Shown here: piece by piece, positions 1-6,845 of the stretch
Layout: each line of letters opens with the position of its first letter
Position numbering within the stretch: the stretch's first letter is position 1
Assembly (NCBI GenBank): GCA_029242765.1
Contig: JAQWTJ010000069.1
Coordinates: 1 to 32,580 of the forward strand
Length of the DNA: 32,580 nt
Direction of reading: 5' to 3'
Source: Flavobacteriales bacterium
GTDB taxonomy: Bacteria > Bacteroidota > Bacteroidia > Flavobacteriales_D > Sanyastnellaceae
Program-made: the position numbers and the translations under genes
The notes under the pieces: generated by a model
What the model saw: the letters and a program-made list of their open reading frames with translations, nothing else
Database searches by the model: none
Told to the model about the DNA's origin: nothing

Positions 1-560
1 GCTCCCCCGAAGACCCCACAAACTTCATCGGTGCCGTTATTTCAGAAGCAGCTTTTGACAAGATCTCCGGCTACATCGACTGGGTCAAGTCCCAAGACGA
101 TGCGGAAATCATCGCTGGCGGTGGTTACGACAAAAGCGTTGGGTACTTCATCGAGCCCACGGTTGTGGTCACGACCAACCCCCAGTTCCGCACTCTCGAG
201 GAAGAAATTTTTGGTCCGGTGGTCACCATCTATATCTACCCCGCCGACGACTTCGACTCCGCCCTAGAACTGGTGGATTCCACCAGCGAGTACGCGCTGA
301 CCGGTGCCATCTTTGCCCGCGAGCGCTACGTCATCGATGACGCCATGCGCGCTCTGGAAAATGCAGCAGGCAACTTCTACATCAACGACAAGCCCACGGG
401 CGCAGTGGTTGGCCAGCAGCCCTTCGGTGGCGCGCGAGGCTCTGGCACAAACGACAAAGCCGGATCGTACCTCAACCTCTTGCGCTGGGTCAGCCCACGC
501 ACAATCAAGGAAAACCTCCTACCTGCGACAAACTTTGAATACCCCTTCCATCAGGCGTAG
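1..560 (+). CDS. pruA: 1-pyrroline-5-carboxylate dehydrogenase, C-terminal part (truncated by window edge)
   Basis: The open frame enters the window (frame beginning at base 3) and ends at TAG 558-560, giving about 185 C-terminal residues. Aldehyde dehydrogenase signatures are visible: the EEIFGPVV block, then NFYINDKPTGAVVGQQPFGG and a GSGTNDKAG stretch followed by LLRWVSPRTIKE. This combination is typical of P5C (L-glutamate gamma-semialdehyde) dehydrogenase, which oxidises the semialdehyde to glutamate with NAD+ in proline catabolism in the cytoplasm. The catalytic cysteine lies upstream of the window and cannot be checked. The gene is followed after about 50 bases by a strong terminator, so it is the last gene of its unit. 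Another ALDH subfamily is possible, but the C-terminal block fits PruA best. Confidence 0.9.
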   Translation, partial: SPEDPTNFIGAVISEAAFDKISGYIDWVKSQDDAEIIAGGGYDKSVGYFIEPTVVVTTNPQFRTLEEEIFGPVVTIYIYPADDFDSALELVDSTSEYALTGAIFARERYVIDDAMRALENAAGNFYINDKPTGAVVGQQPFGGARGSGTNDKAGSYLNLLRWVSPRTIKENLLPATNFEYPFHQA

Positions 561-607
561 TTGCTCGATCATCGAACCGGCTTTTGACCCTGCTCAAATA
601 CCGAACA

Positions 608-643
608 TAAAAAAGGGGCCTCGCGGCCCCTTTTGTGTTTTTC
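608..643. terminator. Bidirectional intrinsic terminator between pruA and the histone-like gene
   Basis: A perfect 10-bp stem pairs 611-620 (aaaaggggcc) with 625-634 (ggcccctttt) around a 4-base loop. On the plus strand it is followed by TTTTGTGTTTTT, ending pruA. On the minus strand the stem is followed by a run of six T, so it can also end the convergent histone-like gene, whose stop codon is about 60 bases away. Confidence 0.85.
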
Positions 644-699
644 GACTTCCGAAAAGCCTCTTATAAAGACAAGAAGAGGGGGGATTCCCCACTAAAATA

Positions 700-1647
700 C
701 TATTTCTTTTTCTTCGGTGCGGCTTTCGCCACATGGATACGCCTGCGCTTGGATGGTGCAGGCTTTGGCGCCGGAGCTGACTTCTTCTTTGCGACCTTCT
801 TGGTGGCCTTCGGGGCGACCTTCGGGGCGACCTTCTTGGCGACCTTCTTGGCAACCTTCTTGGCCTTAGGTTGAGCGGCCTTCACACGACCCGCCGGCCG
901 GCCCAGTTTCGGACGCCCGCGCTTGGGTGCAGCAGACCCTTTCTTTAATTTCTTCTTCTTGGCAATTTTCTTTTTGACCAACTCGTCCTTGAACAACGCC
1001 CCAGCCTCTTTCGCATTTTTGATGTCCAATGCAGTCAATGACATGCGACCCAAAATGCGCTTGGTGTCACCCGCACCCGACATCCGAGTCGGTGCTCCCC
1101 CTCGATCACTTACCGACATACGGCCCAGTGATTCAAGCTTCTCCTGATACTCAGGAATGAGCTTCTCGTTCGAATCCAGCCAGGATGTCAAGACCAAGAA
1201 TCGTTCCTTGCGCCCAGTCAAACCCCGGGTGTCAATTTTCCCCTGAACCGCTCGCAATCGGAAAGCTGCGTTCAAAATGGAAGAGCGAACCTTTGACTTG
1301 TGGGAGGCTGGCAAGTTGTGCATGAGCATCGCGTCACGGATCAATTCGGTGTAGCTCACCGGGCGATTGCATTGGCGGATACGACGAAGGATGAAGTTGC
1401 CCCAAACGCTCTTAGGACCACGCTTTTTTAGGCGGCCGCGCTTATAGCCCACAGGCTCCACCTTTTTTGAAACGCGCGACTTTGAAGGAGACGGCAAGGG
1501 GCGCTTGCCGCTGCCCGGTTCCAAAGTGCTCAGCACTTGGTCGATGTATTGAAGTTTCACAAAGAGGTCGTTCCTCTCTTTCTGGTAGTATGCGCGGACC
1601 GCTTCGAGGTCGGCTCCAGAGAGCGTAACTGCTTTATTTGAAGGCAT
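700..1647 (-). CDS. Linker-histone-like DNA-binding protein: coiled coil, winged-helix-like core, AT-hook, Lys/Ala/Pro-rich tail
   Basis: 315 residues from the ATG at 1645-1647. The open frame extends 23 codons further up, but that part runs through the likely promoter, so I use the internal ATG. Visible regions: a predicted coiled coil (about 11-42); a basic KRGRLKKRG stretch (69-77); a compact region (about 80-157) with the helix-helix-helix-strand pattern of a winged helix or HARE-HTH domain; a classical AT-hook, KRGRPKLGRPAGR (242-254); and a tail (260-315) of repeated KKVA/PKVA units ending in KKKK. The tail resembles histone H1, AlgP and other bacterial H1-like proteins, so the product probably binds DNA in the nucleoid. 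It is convergent with pruA and lies just downstream of the end of rnpB. The winged-helix call is by eye and is the weakest part. No specific cellular role can be assigned. Confidence 0.75.
   Translation of the reverse strand: MPSNKAVTLSGADLEAVRAYYQKERNDLFVKLQYIDQVLSTLEPGSGKRPLPSPSKSRVSKKVEPVGYKRGRLKKRGPKSVWGNFILRRIRQCNRPVSYTELIRDAMLMHNLPASHKSKVRSSILNAAFRLRAVQGKIDTRGLTGRKERFLVLTSWLDSNEKLIPEYQEKLESLGRMSVSDRGGAPTRMSGAGDTKRILGRMSLTALDIKNAKEAGALFKDELVKKKIAKKKKLKKGSAAPKRGRPKLGRPAGRVKAAQPKAKKVAKKVAKKVAPKVAPKATKKVAKKKSAPAPKPAPSKRRRIHVAKAAPKKKK
784..864 (-). repeat. In-frame ~12-bp tandem repeats encoding the KKVA/PKVA tail
   Basis: On the plus strand units such as gcgaccttcttg, gcaaccttcttg and gcgaccttcggg recur every 12 bases; they encode KKVA, PKVA and TKKVA units of the basic tail (residues about 262-288). 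The period is a multiple of three, so unit gain or loss would keep the frame. Confidence 0.8.
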
Positions 1648-1705
1648 GTAATTGGACGTTTTCGTTCGTCTAGTGAGGCTGTGAAATATTACTTTATCAC
1701 TGCGG

Positions 1706-1735
1706 CAAATATGCAATCAAATACTATGGAAACAA
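1706..1735 (-). promoter_or_regulatory. Candidate Bacteroidota sigma-A promoter of the histone-like gene
   Basis: Read on the minus strand there is a TTG (1733-1735), a 19-bp spacer and CATATTTG (1706-1713), a 7/8 match to the Bacteroidota -7 consensus TAnnTTTG. Transcription would start about 50 bases before the ATG at 1647. Confidence 0.4.
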
Positions 1736-1751
1736 TGAATACAATTTCATA

Positions 1752-1780
1752 AATAAAAATCCCCGGGGTTGCCCCCGGGG
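1752..1780 (-). terminator. rnpB intrinsic terminator
   Basis: On the minus strand CCCCGGGG (1773-1780) and CCCCGGGG (1761-1768) flank a 4-base loop, followed by ATTTTTATTT. The hairpin lies immediately after the 3' strand of the RNase P RNA P1 helix. Confidence 0.85.
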
Positions 1781-1781
1781 A

Positions 1782-2132
1782 TCGCAAGGTTATAAGCCGG
1801 ATTCTGTACTTCTTGCGAAGCTTCCACCATTGATCTATGCAACCTACCCTCTAGCTGGAGCGGGTCGCCCTCATAACGCTAGTGTACTTGGTCTTGCAGC
1901 CCGAAAGGTTTTCCAAAGCTCTGCAGTCACCTGCAAACTGGTGGGCTCTTACCCCACCTTTTCACCCTTACCTGTGCCTGCCGAAGCAGGCCATCGGCGG
2001 TATAAATCTCTGTGGCACTTTCTGTCACACCTCACGGCGCGCCTCCCCTTTCACGGAGTACGGCACCCTTCGCTGTCCGGACTTTCCTCCCCGATACAAA
2101 CGAGTTGCGTCGGGGCGGTGGAACGCCTTGCT
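1782..2132 (-). ncRNA. rnpB: RNase P RNA, bacterial class A
   Basis: This is the catalytic RNA that matures tRNA 5' ends together with RnpA. Read on the minus strand, the universally conserved blocks appear in order: GAGGAAAGTCCGGAC (about 2076-2090), GGTAAGAGCCCACC (about 1940-1953), GGGTAGGTTGC (about 1838-1849) and ACAGAATCCGGCTTATA (about 1791-1807). The ends are set by a P1 pairing of GCAAGG (2126-2131) with CCTTGC (1784-1789), giving about 350 nt. Protein frames drawn through this region on the plus strand are artefacts. The exact termini are uncertain by a few bases. Confidence 0.95.
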
Positions 2133-2136
2133 TTTG

Positions 2137-2144
2137 CAAATATA
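2137..2144 (-). promoter_or_regulatory. rnpB promoter -7 element
   Basis: The minus strand reads TATATTTG, a full match to TAnnTTTG, 5-6 bases before the P1 5' strand. This places the start of transcription at about 2131-2132. A TTG lies 16 bp upstream. The element sits in the 37-base gap after the M28 peptidase stop codon. Confidence 0.6.
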
Positions 2145-2169
2145 CGCTTTGCTTGAAGGCCAATTGGCC

Positions 2170-3513
2170 TCAATCCCACGTCACATCCAAAGTGAGCAGT
2201 TCTCCCCCGCGAAGCACCTGAACCTTTGTAGATTGGCCCGGCTCAAATAGACTGAGCCCCTTCATATAGGACATCATATCGACGATTTCTAAATCGCCCA
2301 TCTTCACGACCACATCCCCGCGCTCCATACCTGCTCCTTTGGCCGGACGGCCGGGGTTGACTCCGTCAATGCGCATGCCCGATCCGCTGAACATGTAGTC
2401 CGGCATCACGCCGAGGGTCACCTTGAAATCAGGGTTTGGTTCGGCTGTTGTGTCCACTGTAGCCGTGAATGGCACCTCGACCAAATTGTCAAGCTCTGCG
2501 ACCAAGCACTGCGCCAAATCTGCAACGGCGAGCATGCCCTCTTGGTTCAACTTTTCAGCTGTATCGCTGGGTCGATGGTAATCAGGATGTTGACCCGTAA
2601 AGAAATGCAACACCGGCACATCCTCGTAGTAAAAGGAAGTGTGGTCGCTGGGGCCCACACCCGATTCGGTGACCACAAAATGCAGCCCTGCCGTGTTGCA
2701 GGAGTCGAGCATTGCAGGCCACACCGGCGAAGTACCAACGCCGTATACGGCCAAGGTGTCCCCGTGCATGCGGCCGACCATATCGAAGTTCAACATCCAA
2801 CGCACACTGTCCATAGCAAGCGTCGGCTCGTCACAGAAATGGTTCGACCCCCAAAGCCCTTTCTCTTCCCCACTAAAGCCCGCAAATAAAACCGCATGAG
2901 AGGCCAACGGCGACAATTTATTTCGACGGGCAAGCTCCAGCATGACGGCAACGCCCGATGCATTGTCGTCCGCACCAGGGTGGATCTGAAGGGAGTCCTC
3001 ATCTTGCTCTGGGCGGAACAAGCTGTTCTCATCGCCCCAGCCCAAATGGTCATAATGAGCCCCGATCACGCCCCAGCTGCCTGCACTGGCATTTGAAGCC
3101 CCCAGCACATTGAAGCCCTCAATGGGAAGCACAAGGGCCTGGCCCAGAGCTTTATCTTGCACTTGTCCATTTTCGTCAACGTTTCCGTGGACTTGAACCG
3201 CCGGATGTGGGGTGTAAACGAAATTCTGGAAGTAGCCCGAATCGCCCGCAGCCGACAGGCTGGACTGGATCATGCGTCCGGAAAGCCATTGGCCCGCCAT
3301 GTCCGCACCTCTGGTTCCGGTTTCGCGGCCTTCCATCGCTGGCTGAGTCAAAGTGCCCACGTCCCCCCGCATAGTCAACAGTGCAATTTGTTCTTGCTCG
3401 GAGTGAGGCATCGAGGGGTCCTCAGACCAATTGGCGTTCTCTGAACTGCATGCCGTGAAGGCCGAGACTGCCACCAGCAGTAATGCCACCGTCCAAATGT
3501 GTGAAGTCCTCAT
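2170..3513 (-). CDS. Lipoprotein M28-family zinc metallopeptidase with C-terminal PDZ domain
   Basis: 447 residues. The N-terminus is a lipoprotein signal peptide with the cleavage cysteine at 22 (FTAC), so the enzyme is probably membrane-anchored and extracytoplasmic. The M28 (aminopeptidase Y/S-like) di-zinc site is complete by eye: H153 (GAHYDH), bridging D182 (GADDNASG), catalytic E216 and ligand E217 (SGEE), D244 (NFDMVGR) and H313 (DYHRPSD). Residues about 365-445 look like a PDZ domain (GVNPGRPAKGAGMERGD, then VVVKMG), which may bind substrate termini. It likely removes N-terminal residues from peptides taken up as nutrients or arising in envelope turnover. It is divergent from the TolB-like lipoprotein gene across an 83-base gap and lies just upstream of rnpB. 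The substrate cannot be read from sequence. Confidence 0.9.
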   Translation of the reverse strand: MRTSHIWTVALLLVAVSAFTACSSENANWSEDPSMPHSEQEQIALLTMRGDVGTLTQPAMEGRETGTRGADMAGQWLSGRMIQSSLSAAGDSGYFQNFVYTPHPAVQVHGNVDENGQVQDKALGQALVLPIEGFNVLGASNASAGSWGVIGAHYDHLGWGDENSLFRPEQDEDSLQIHPGADDNASGVAVMLELARRNKLSPLASHAVLFAGFSGEEKGLWGSNHFCDEPTLAMDSVRWMLNFDMVGRMHGDTLAVYGVGTSPVWPAMLDSCNTAGLHFVVTESGVGPSDHTSFYYEDVPVLHFFTGQHPDYHRPSDTAEKLNQEGMLAVADLAQCLVAELDNLVEVPFTATVDTTAEPNPDFKVTLGVMPDYMFSGSGMRIDGVNPGRPAKGAGMERGDVVVKMGDLEIVDMMSYMKGLSLFEPGQSTKVQVLRGGELLTLDVTWD

Positions 3514-3556
3514 AAATCCTTTTCTAAATCAATGGTTTAGGTCAATGCCTATGCGG

Positions 3557-3578
3557 CTGCGAAGTTCTAAATTCGCAG
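3557..3578. repeat. Inverted repeat in divergent intergenic region
   Basis: CTGCGAA (3557-3563) and TTCGCAG (3572-3578) form a perfect 7-bp inverted repeat with an 8-base spacer, centred between the two divergent lipoprotein genes. It could be an operator controlling both or a 5' UTR hairpin. With only one copy it may be chance. Confidence 0.35.
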
Positions 3579-3596
3579 GCAACATTTAACGTCGAA

Positions 3597-4775
3597 ATGA
3601 AAAGATCATCTCTCTTCAATTTTTTAAGCCTCTCAGCGCTTCTCTTTTCTGCATCTTTTGCGCTTTCGGGTTGTGTTGGTCACAGTGATTCAGAGGAAGG
3701 TTCATGCCCATTTCATGCGGAAGACGAGGCGGCAGCAGAGACCGTTGTTGCCGATGAAAACTCAGACGGAATGGAAGGGGACGCGCTGATTTACGAACAG
3801 GAGAAGCACTTCAAAAACATGCGCCAATTGACTTTTGGAGGGGACAATGCCGAGGCGTATTGGTCTTTTGACAGTGAGAGTTTGGTGTTTCAAGCGACCA
3901 ATCCACAATGGAATTTGAGCTGCGATCAAATTTTCGTTATGGAGCTCGGAAAGGACAAGCCCTCACGCAAGCCGCCCACAATGGTCAGCACAGGCTACGG
4001 CCGTACGACCTGTGCGTACTTCCTGCCCGGTGACCAGGATATTGTGTACGCCTCGACCCATTTGGCCGATAGCGCATGCCCCGAAACGCCGCACCGCGGG
4101 CCCGGCGATAAATATGTTTGGCCGGTTTACGAGGGCTATGACATTTTCCTGGTGAATCGTCAAGGTGAGAACCTGCGCCAACTGACTTTCGAGGCGGGCT
4201 ACGATGCCGAGGCGACGGTCAGCCCGAAAGGCGACCGGATGGTGTTCACCAGCACACGGGACGGTGATTTGGACCTGTACACGATGGCGCTCGACGGTTC
4301 GGATGTGAGGCGCGTAACCCACGAGCTGGGCTACGACGGCGGCGCGTTCTTCTCGCCCGACGGCGAATGGCTGATTTGGAGGGCCAATCGCCCCACCGGA
4401 GAAGAGGCTGAAGTGTACAAGTCACTCCTAGCGCAAGGGCTGGTGCAGCCCACGCAAATGGAGCTGTTCATCGGTCGCGCAGACGGCACTGAGCAGCGCC
4501 AACTGACAAATTTAGGGGGGGCCAATTGGGCGCCATACTTTCATCCCAGCGGAGAAAAAGTACTCTTTTGCTCCAACCACGAGAGTGGGAAATTCCCCTT
4601 CAATCTGTTCATGATCGACATCGACGGAACGAATTTGGAGAAGGTCACGTTTGACAGCGATTTCGACTCCTTTCCGATGTTCTCACCCGACGGGAAACGC
4701 GTTGCATTTTCTTCCAACCGGAACAACGGCCGAACGCGCCACACGAACATGTTTGTGGCCGACTGGGTGGATTGA
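3597..4775 (+). CDS. TolB-like beta-propeller (WD40/PD40 repeat) lipoprotein
   Basis: 392 residues. The signal peptide ends in a lipobox, LSGC, with cysteine at 26, so the protein should be lipid-anchored in the envelope. The rest is a set of PD40-type propeller repeats: blades recur as RQLTF...AEAYWSFDSESLVF, RQLTF...AEATVSPKGDRMVF, RRVTH...GAFFSPDGEWLIW, RQLTN...WAPYFHPSGEKVLF and KVTFD...FPMFSPDGKRVAF. These blades resemble TolB and the propeller of prolyl oligopeptidases, but there is no catalytic peptidase domain, so a binding or scaffold role is more likely than an enzyme. It is divergent from the M28 peptidase gene and its stop codon abuts the stop of the convergent reductase gene with no gap. 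It is not genuine TolB by context, because no tol/pal genes are nearby. Confidence 0.85.
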   Translation: MKRSSLFNFLSLSALLFSASFALSGCVGHSDSEEGSCPFHAEDEAAAETVVADENSDGMEGDALIYEQEKHFKNMRQLTFGGDNAEAYWSFDSESLVFQATNPQWNLSCDQIFVMELGKDKPSRKPPTMVSTGYGRTTCAYFLPGDQDIVYASTHLADSACPETPHRGPGDKYVWPVYEGYDIFLVNRQGENLRQLTFEAGYDAEATVSPKGDRMVFTSTRDGDLDLYTMALDGSDVRRVTHELGYDGGAFFSPDGEWLIWRANRPTGEEAEVYKSLLAQGLVQPTQMELFIGRADGTEQRQLTNLGGANWAPYFHPSGEKVLFCSNHESGKFPFNLFMIDIDGTNLEKVTFDSDFDSFPMFSPDGKRVAFSSNRNNGRTRHTNMFVADWVD

Positions 4776-6836
4776 TTAGAACGAGCGGGCGAGTAGATAG
4801 CCCTCTTCAATGGCGCGTTCTGCGTCCAAATCGCGCGCAGCCTTTGCGCCACCGATAATGTGCACGTCCTGGTTTTTCGATTGCAATTCCTGCGCGAGGT
4901 CGAGCACTGAGACTTGCCCTGCACACAACACCACGTGATCCACTTTCAACAAGTGGGCCTCACCGCCCAGCTCGTAATGCAATCCGGCGTCGTCGAGCTT
5001 GACGTATGTAACACCCGTGACGGCTGTGACCCCTCGTTTTTTAACTGTGGCCCGATGAATCCAGCCTGTGGACTTGCCCAAATTGGCGCCCGGCTTGGTG
5101 GACTTGCGCTGGAACATCCATAGCTCACGCGGCGGGGGCAATCTCTCCGGCTTGATCAGTCCGCCTGGCGTGTCAACCGTTGGGTCAACGCCCCAGTCTT
5201 TTTGAAACTGAACCGCCGGGTCGGCGGTCGAAGACGGGTGACTCAAGAAATCAGCCACATCAAAACCGATACCGCCCGAACCAATGATTGCAGCCCGGGA
5301 GCCAATTTCAACTTCTCCACGCAGCACTTGGTCGTACGTCACAATGTCGGAGCGACTGAGGTCCGCCCAAGCAGGGACGCGAGGCTTCACGCCCGTGGAA
5401 AGAATGACAACATCAAAGTCTTTGGCATCCTCGGCATTGAATCTGCGATTTACGTGGACCTTAGCCCCATGGCGCTTGAGCAAGCCGGAATAGTAGCGCA
5501 AGGTGTGCGCGAATTCCTCCTTGCCGGGCACTTGTTGTGCCAGACGAAATTGACCTCCGATTGAAGGGGATGCCTCAAAGAGGTGAACGTCTGCGCCGCG
5601 ACGGGCCAGTTCCGAAGCACAACTCAAGCCCGCCGGGCCGGCACCGATGACGGCAAAACGGCGGGCGCTCTTTCCGTTTACATCGACAGGAGCAGGCACA
5701 GCGGGGAGTTCGAGTTCCCTCGCTGCACGTGGGTTGACCAGACATCCGGCCACTTGCCCCGTGAAGATGCGGTCCAGGCAGGCCTGATTGCAAGCGATGC
5801 AGGTGTTGATTTCGTCCGAGCGTCCGCCAAAAGACTTGACCATAATCTCAGGGTCGGCCAAGAACGGGCGAGCCATGGAGACCAAGTCGGCGCAGCCATC
5901 GGAAAGGACTTGTTCCACCACGGCGGGGTCGTTGATGCGATTGGTCGTAACCAAAGGGATGGCGACGGTGCCCATGAGCCGGCGCGTGACCCATGCAAAG
6001 CCGGCACGGGGGACCATGGTTGCAATTGTGGGAATACGCGCTTCATGCCAACCAATGCCTGTGTTGATGATCGAGGCGCCGGCATTTTCAATCGCTCGGG
6101 CTTGAGTCACAACCTCGTCCCAGCAAGCACCCTCGTCCACCAAGTCAAGCATACTCAGACGGTAAATAATGGCAAAGTCCGGGCCGCACTGCTCTCTAAT
6201 GCGTGAGACAATTTCCACGGGAAAGCGCAGGCGATTGTCCAAAGGACCGCCCCAAGCGTCGGAGCGATGGTTCGTCCGCGTTGCCAAAAACTGATTGATA
6301 AGGTAGCCCTCCGAGCCCATGACTTCCACACCGTCATACCCGGCTTCTCGAGCGAGCCGAGCAGCGCGAACAAAGTGGGCGATTGTGCGCTCTACGCCAC
6401 GGGCCGAGAGCGCACGGGGCTTGAACCGTCCGATGGGCGCCTGGATGGGCGAGGATGAAACCGAGAACGGGTGATGAGCATAACGCCCCGCATGCAAGAT
6501 CTGCATCGCTATTAGACCGCCCTCATTGTGAACGGCATCGGTGACTTTCCTGTGTTTAGGAATTTGTCCGCTGCGCCACAAAGTTGTGGAATGCGGCCCA
6601 AGACGGCCCCGAAAATTTGGGCTAATCCCTCCCGTAACGATGAGTCCAGCGCCAGAGCTGCCCGGCACATCGCCACCAGAAGCTCGCTCGGCATAGAAGG
6701 CTGCTAGCTTGTCGAATCCACCCTTGGACTCTTCTAACCCCGTGTGCATGGACCCCATAATTACGCGATTGCGCATCGTCAATCCGGCCACATCGAGCGG
6801 GGTGAATGTCAATGGAAATTGTGGATGAATAGGCAT
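4776..6836 (-). CDS. fadH: FadH-like 2,4-dienoyl-CoA reductase (NADH:flavin oxidoreductase, FMN/FAD/4Fe-4S)
   Basis: 686 residues from the ATG at 6834-6836; an in-frame TTG two codons up (6840-6842) is less likely. The size matches E. coli FadH (about 670). The N-terminal TIM barrel carries the Old Yellow Enzyme-type FMN site with putative catalytic Y178 (GSEGYLINQF) and H264 (GIGWHEARIP). Cysteines 346, 349, 353 and 365 (CIACNQAC...GC) form the 4Fe-4S ligand set. A FAD-binding GxGxxG (VIGAGPAG, about 397-404) and a second nucleotide-binding motif (IIGSGGIG, about 517-524) follow. The enzyme reduces 2,4-dienoyl-CoA esters with NADPH during breakdown of polyunsaturated fatty acids. It starts 9 bases after the upstream giant gene and is probably co-transcribed with it. 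A related enoate reductase cannot be excluded. Confidence 0.85.
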   Translation of the reverse strand: MPIHPQFPLTFTPLDVAGLTMRNRVIMGSMHTGLEESKGGFDKLAAFYAERASGGDVPGSSGAGLIVTGGISPNFRGRLGPHSTTLWRSGQIPKHRKVTDAVHNEGGLIAMQILHAGRYAHHPFSVSSSPIQAPIGRFKPRALSARGVERTIAHFVRAARLAREAGYDGVEVMGSEGYLINQFLATRTNHRSDAWGGPLDNRLRFPVEIVSRIREQCGPDFAIIYRLSMLDLVDEGACWDEVVTQARAIENAGASIINTGIGWHEARIPTIATMVPRAGFAWVTRRLMGTVAIPLVTTNRINDPAVVEQVLSDGCADLVSMARPFLADPEIMVKSFGGRSDEINTCIACNQACLDRIFTGQVAGCLVNPRAARELELPAVPAPVDVNGKSARRFAVIGAGPAGLSCASELARRGADVHLFEASPSIGGQFRLAQQVPGKEEFAHTLRYYSGLLKRHGAKVHVNRRFNAEDAKDFDVVILSTGVKPRVPAWADLSRSDIVTYDQVLRGEVEIGSRAAIIGSGGIGFDVADFLSHPSSTADPAVQFQKDWGVDPTVDTPGGLIKPERLPPPRELWMFQRKSTKPGANLGKSTGWIHRATVKKRGVTAVTGVTYVKLDDAGLHYELGGEAHLLKVDHVVLCAGQVSVLDLAQELQSKNQDVHIIGGAKAARDLDAERAIEEGYLLARSF

Positions 6837-6845
6837 ATTCAAAAT

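Noticed and set aside
784-864. Regular short repeats as a possible CRISPR array
   Set aside because: Units are 12 bases, have no spacers and are in frame within a coding region.
594-874. Arginine-rich frame (minus) and a Phe/Ala-rich frame (plus) over the histone-like tail
   Set aside because: Both are other-frame readings of the 12-bp repeats in the basic tail and they also run through or up to the terminator.
1830-2250. Several plus-strand open frames of 69-122 codons
   Set aside because: They run antisense through the RNase P RNA gene and the end of the M28 peptidase gene; the conserved RNA blocks explain the sequence.
5583-6206. 207-codon plus-strand open frame
   Set aside because: Antisense to the FadH-like gene, no recognisable protein features; the minus-strand reading has all expected motifs.
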